A DNA stretch of 8,122 nucleotides from Ignavibacteriota bacterium. Lineage in GTDB: Bacteria; Bacteroidota; Ignavibacteria; Tepidaquicellales; Tepidaquicellaceae. The notes beneath the pieces are model-generated. The model saw nothing but the letters and a program-made list of their open reading frames with translations, searched no databases and had not been told where the DNA came from. The stretch spans positions 1 through 8,122 of the forward strand of contig PNBM01000154.1 of the NCBI GenBank assembly GCA_003135995.1, in the 5' to 3' direction. Shown piece by piece: positions 5,629 to 8,122 of the stretch; position 1 is the first letter of the stretch; each line of letters begins with the position of its first letter. Both the position numbers and the translations under genes were made by a program.

Positions 5629-7938
5629 TTATTTTATTAACACCATTTTCTTTACCTCGGAAAATCCATTACATGACAATTTATAGAAATATACTCCGCT
5701 TGCTAAATTTGAACCGTTAAAATCAACAGAATATGGACCGGGTGATTTAACGTCATTGACAAGCGTTCGGATTTCTCTTCCGAGTAAATCATAAATTTTT
5801 AAAGTTACCAATCCTTTTTTTGCAATGCTGAAATTAATTTTGGTAACGGGATTAAAGGGGTTCGGATAATTATTCTCGAGTTTGTTTTTAAATGGTACGT
5901 TAGTCTTCGGAGTAATATAACTTAAATTATTTCTGTATAACTTTTTCGCTCCCTGGACTATTGTTTGACCATTAATTTGGAAAACATAATCTCTGATTAA
6001 ATCCTGAGTCAAGTCAGGCGGTATATTTTGAAATTTCAAAGTAATTGAAGAGGATGAAATTAAAGAAGTCTTTAATGTATCTATTTGAAATAAATATTCG
6101 GAAATATCTCCAGATGCCGATTGCACAGCTTCATAAAAAGGTAATTCTGCAACTGAGAAATTATTATAAGATAATCCGGTATAGGATATGTAACTAACAT
6201 GATATTTCCGGTATACATCGATGTTTAATTCTTCAATGGTATTGAAATCCAAAGGAATAGCCGTGATTGATTTGTTTTGTCTTTTTATTAAATCAACCTG
6301 GTAATTATCACCAAAGTAAGATTGTACATTAATAAATCCATCAACATTCTTGTTACTACTGATAGGCTGTGACCAATCGTTTTCCATTTCAGTAATAATT
6401 GCCAGATTATTGACAGGGTTATCTTCATAATGCACGTAAATTTGGTCAAGTGTATCACCATATACCGGAGCTTTAGCCGGAGCGTAATATTGAATGTTAT
6501 CAGTTATAGAATTTCCATTTTTTGTTGCGTTATCCGTACTTAACACACTATTGTCATTAAATACGGCGATTTGATTATTTTCAGTAACACAAACTATTGT
6601 ACCATTCGGGTGATCAACCGCATATAATTTCACTTCATCTATAACCGTACTATCACTACCTGTCTCCATTAGATTTAATGTAATAAAATCATTAATAACT
6701 CCCGGAGGTACTTTTAATACATATTTATCCGTAATAAACTCTCCGACATTATTACCAATGGTAGATTTATGTAATACGTTATTATCAGCTTCGAAAGTTG
6801 CATCATTTTTCATAACATATAACCATGGGCAACCGGAATTTGTCGAATGACCCGGATAACATGATATTGCATTGCTATAATTTATCGAACTGTGAGCTTG
6901 ACAAGACAGTTTCCACTGAGGGATCCGTTTCAATTTTTCCGTTAATGGCCAATGAATACATAAATAATTTGTTGTTGTTACCCAGTTAGTACCCAAATTT
7001 GTTCCATTACAAAAAGTAACATTATTTGGTAAATTATCCGAATGCCAAATATATTCATAAGGAAGTGGTACACCTTGCAGAATTATAGCATAAATGTATC
7101 CATATTCTCCGAAAATATTCGGAGGATTTGGAGAAAAGCCGGATAAAACACACGGTACCTGAGTCTCTACGTGATATACGATAGCGGCCAGTGATGGATC
7201 ACAAGGAAGCCATATCTGGGCATCTCTCAAATAATAAAAATATGTATTTAATGTTGCAGTAGTTGAATTATTTGTGACATCTGCATACATGCATTGAGTA
7301 TTATTTGAAGCAGCACTATATCCAATACAATTTTCAGGTTCAATTACAACGTTCTGGTTTGTTTGCTTATTAATTGTCGTCGTCAATTTGTATTTATTAC
7401 ATGGATGTATGCCATCGGCAATTCCACAGGGATTACAACCGGTATGTTCAAAATAAATATTAACATTAGTACCTATCTGATTATTGGTCAAATTAGTTCC
7501 AATAACGGATTGAGAACCATTTGAGCAATTAATATCCGAATAATAAAATGCTGTAAAATATTTGTACGCATAGTCCCAATCACCTTCTAAAGGTCGTGCA
7601 AAAACAACAACTTTAGAATATCTGTTTAAACAAGGACCGTTTAACGTATTGATAGTTAAAGTCACGGATTGATCTTCATTTTTATTAGCGTAACCTGATG
7701 TTAAATCGGGGCTAAGAATATTATTATACAGAAAATTAACTTTATATTCATATTGTGCCGGGTCCCAAAAATATCCGGATATCTTAAAATTACATTGAAA
7801 TTGCAAAGGTGGCGAATAAAATAATATGGGGGTAGGTTGAGTATAACATTCCGAAGATGGATATGAGATATCAATATTCCAACTGTATGATATGTTAGTT
7901 AAAATAATTGATAATATTGCAATAATAAAATTTTTCAT
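5629..7938 (-). CDS. Large cysteine-rich secreted multidomain protein with T9SS type A sorting domain
   Basis: A 769-residue exported protein of unknown function. Residues 1-19 form a signal peptide (cut near SYS|W). Residues 20-370 carry 16 cysteines, including C-x-x-C at 168-171 with a further C at 180, so several disulfides are likely. Residues about 263-350 look like an Ig/PKD-type domain (G-x-P-L-P-Y-E-Y-I-W near 289-298, then W-K-L-S-C). Residues about 370-510 form a recognisable module: C-P-W-L-Y-V (370-375), D-N-N-V-L-H-K-S (385-392), I-T-D-K-Y-x-L (402-408), I-D-E-V-K-L-Y-A-V-D-H-P (433-444). From memory this recurs in uncharacterised secreted proteins of Ignavibacteria and other phyla. 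The I-R-D-Y-V-F-x-I-N-G motif near 648-657 closes the related C-terminal half. Residues 688-769 are the T9SS type A domain (NNYPNPFNPVT, SNLASGVYFYKL, ending KKMVLIK). No catalytic motif is evident. The leader is A/T-only, without a Shine-Dalgarno sequence. Confidence 0.88.
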   Translation of the reverse strand: MKNFIIAILSIILTNISYSWNIDISYPSSECYTQPTPILFYSPPLQFQCNFKISGYFWDPAQYEYKVNFLYNNILSPDLTSGYANKNEDQSVTLTINTLNGPCLNRYSKVVVFARPLEGDWDYAYKYFTAFYYSDINCSNGSQSVIGTNLTNNQIGTNVNIYFEHTGCNPCGIADGIHPCNKYKLTTTINKQTNQNVVIEPENCIGYSAASNNTQCMYADVTNNSTTATLNTYFYYLRDAQIWLPCDPSLAAIVYHVETQVPCVLSGFSPNPPNIFGEYGYIYAIILQGVPLPYEYIWHSDNLPNNVTFCNGTNLGTNWVTTTNYLCIHWPLTEKLKRIPQWKLSCQAHSSINYSNAISCYPGHSTNSGCPWLYVMKNDATFEADNNVLHKSTIGNNVGEFITDKYVLKVPPGVINDFITLNLMETGSDSTVIDEVKLYAVDHPNGTIVCVTENNQIAVFNDNSVLSTDNATKNGNSITDNIQYYAPAKAPVYGDTLDQIYVHYEDNPVNNLAIITEMENDWSQPISSNKNVDGFINVQSYFGDNYQVDLIKRQNKSITAIPLDFNTIEELNIDVYRKYHVSYISYTGLSYNNFSVAELPFYEAVQSASGDISEYLFQIDTLKTSLISSSSITLKFQNIPPDLTQDLIRDYVFQINGQTIVQGAKKLYRNNLSYITPKTNVPFKNKLENNYPNPFNPVTKINFSIAKKGLVTLKIYDLLGREIRTLVNDVKSPGPYSVDFNGSNLASGVYFYKLSCNGFSEVKKMVLIK

Positions 7939-8122
7939 TTTTTTAAAATTTTTTATTAATAAATATTTTTTTAAATAATAAGTATCTTAATTTCTTGATA
8001 ATATTATAACTCTTACATATTTACTCAACAGAGGTGAGATTTCCTTTTTTGCTAAAATAATTTGTTAGGTATAAAAATGTAAATTTAGATCTAAAATTTA
8101 GTATTTGTTAGATTTAATTATA
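7939..8122. other. AT-rich upstream region of the 769-residue protein gene
   Basis: This region holds the start-proximal leader and probably the promoter of the gene ending at 7938. A TATAAT hexamer on the minus strand (8003-8008) lies about 65 bases before the ATG with TTGAGT 14 bases further upstream, a spacing too short for a standard promoter. A perfect 12-base palindrome, TTTAGATCTAAA, lies at 8084-8095. I cannot assign a function to either. No gene is visible before the window ends. Confidence 0.4.

Noticed and set aside
8003..8028. TATAAT with TTGAGT upstream as a promoter for the 7938 gene
   Set aside because: The spacer is 14 bases, too short for a standard sigma-70 promoter; TATAAT is expected by chance in such AT-rich sequence, and this phylum often uses a different consensus.
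1..8122. A defence system, toxin-antitoxin pair or mobile element as the novel system
   Set aside because: No nuclease, helicase, methyltransferase, recombinase, transposase or small paired genes appear in any frame; the genes are ordinary envelope and secreted-protein genes.

Overview
The window comes from an AT-rich bacterial genome of the FCB group, most likely Ignavibacteria, Kapabacteria or a related lineage. Three of its five genes encode secreted proteins that end in the type IX secretion (T9SS) type A sorting domain. All three carry the variant N-Y-P-N-P-F-N-P, later S-G-V-Y-F-(Y/F)-x-L and a lysine-rich end, which is typical of Ignavibacteria-type genomes rather than classical Bacteroidetes (usually V-Y-P-N-P-x). 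Four of the five genes have A/T-rich leaders without a Shine-Dalgarno sequence, which also fits. The species cannot be fixed from this sequence.

Layout from left to right. A possible half of a recurrent intergenic palindrome lies at the left edge. A minus-strand gene (59-1342) encodes a YCF48/BNR-type beta-propeller T9SS cargo. A 589-base divergent spacer follows and holds a C-rich repeat with a 32-base period (about 1603-1742). A plus-strand gene (1932-2723) encodes a DUF4239 (bestrophin-like) four-helix membrane protein. It converges on a minus-strand gene (2867-3511) for a small outer-membrane beta-barrel protein, and the two share a strong bidirectional terminator (2754-2786). Next come two large minus-strand T9SS cargo genes: a six-Asp-box sialidase-like propeller (3830-5437) and a cysteine-rich multidomain protein of 769 residues (5629-7938). 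Each of these has its own hairpin terminator just downstream. The right edge is AT-rich sequence upstream of the last gene.

There is no operon in the strict sense. Promoter-sized gaps and terminators suggest that most or all genes are single transcription units. The common theme is the cell envelope: three proteins exported through the Sec pathway and then the T9SS to the surface or medium, one outer-membrane barrel and one inner-membrane protein. No T9SS machinery, mobility gene, RNA gene, CRISPR array or defence system is visible. The items most worth following up are the 769-residue protein, whose central module matches a conserved but functionally undescribed secreted module, and the intergenic repeat.
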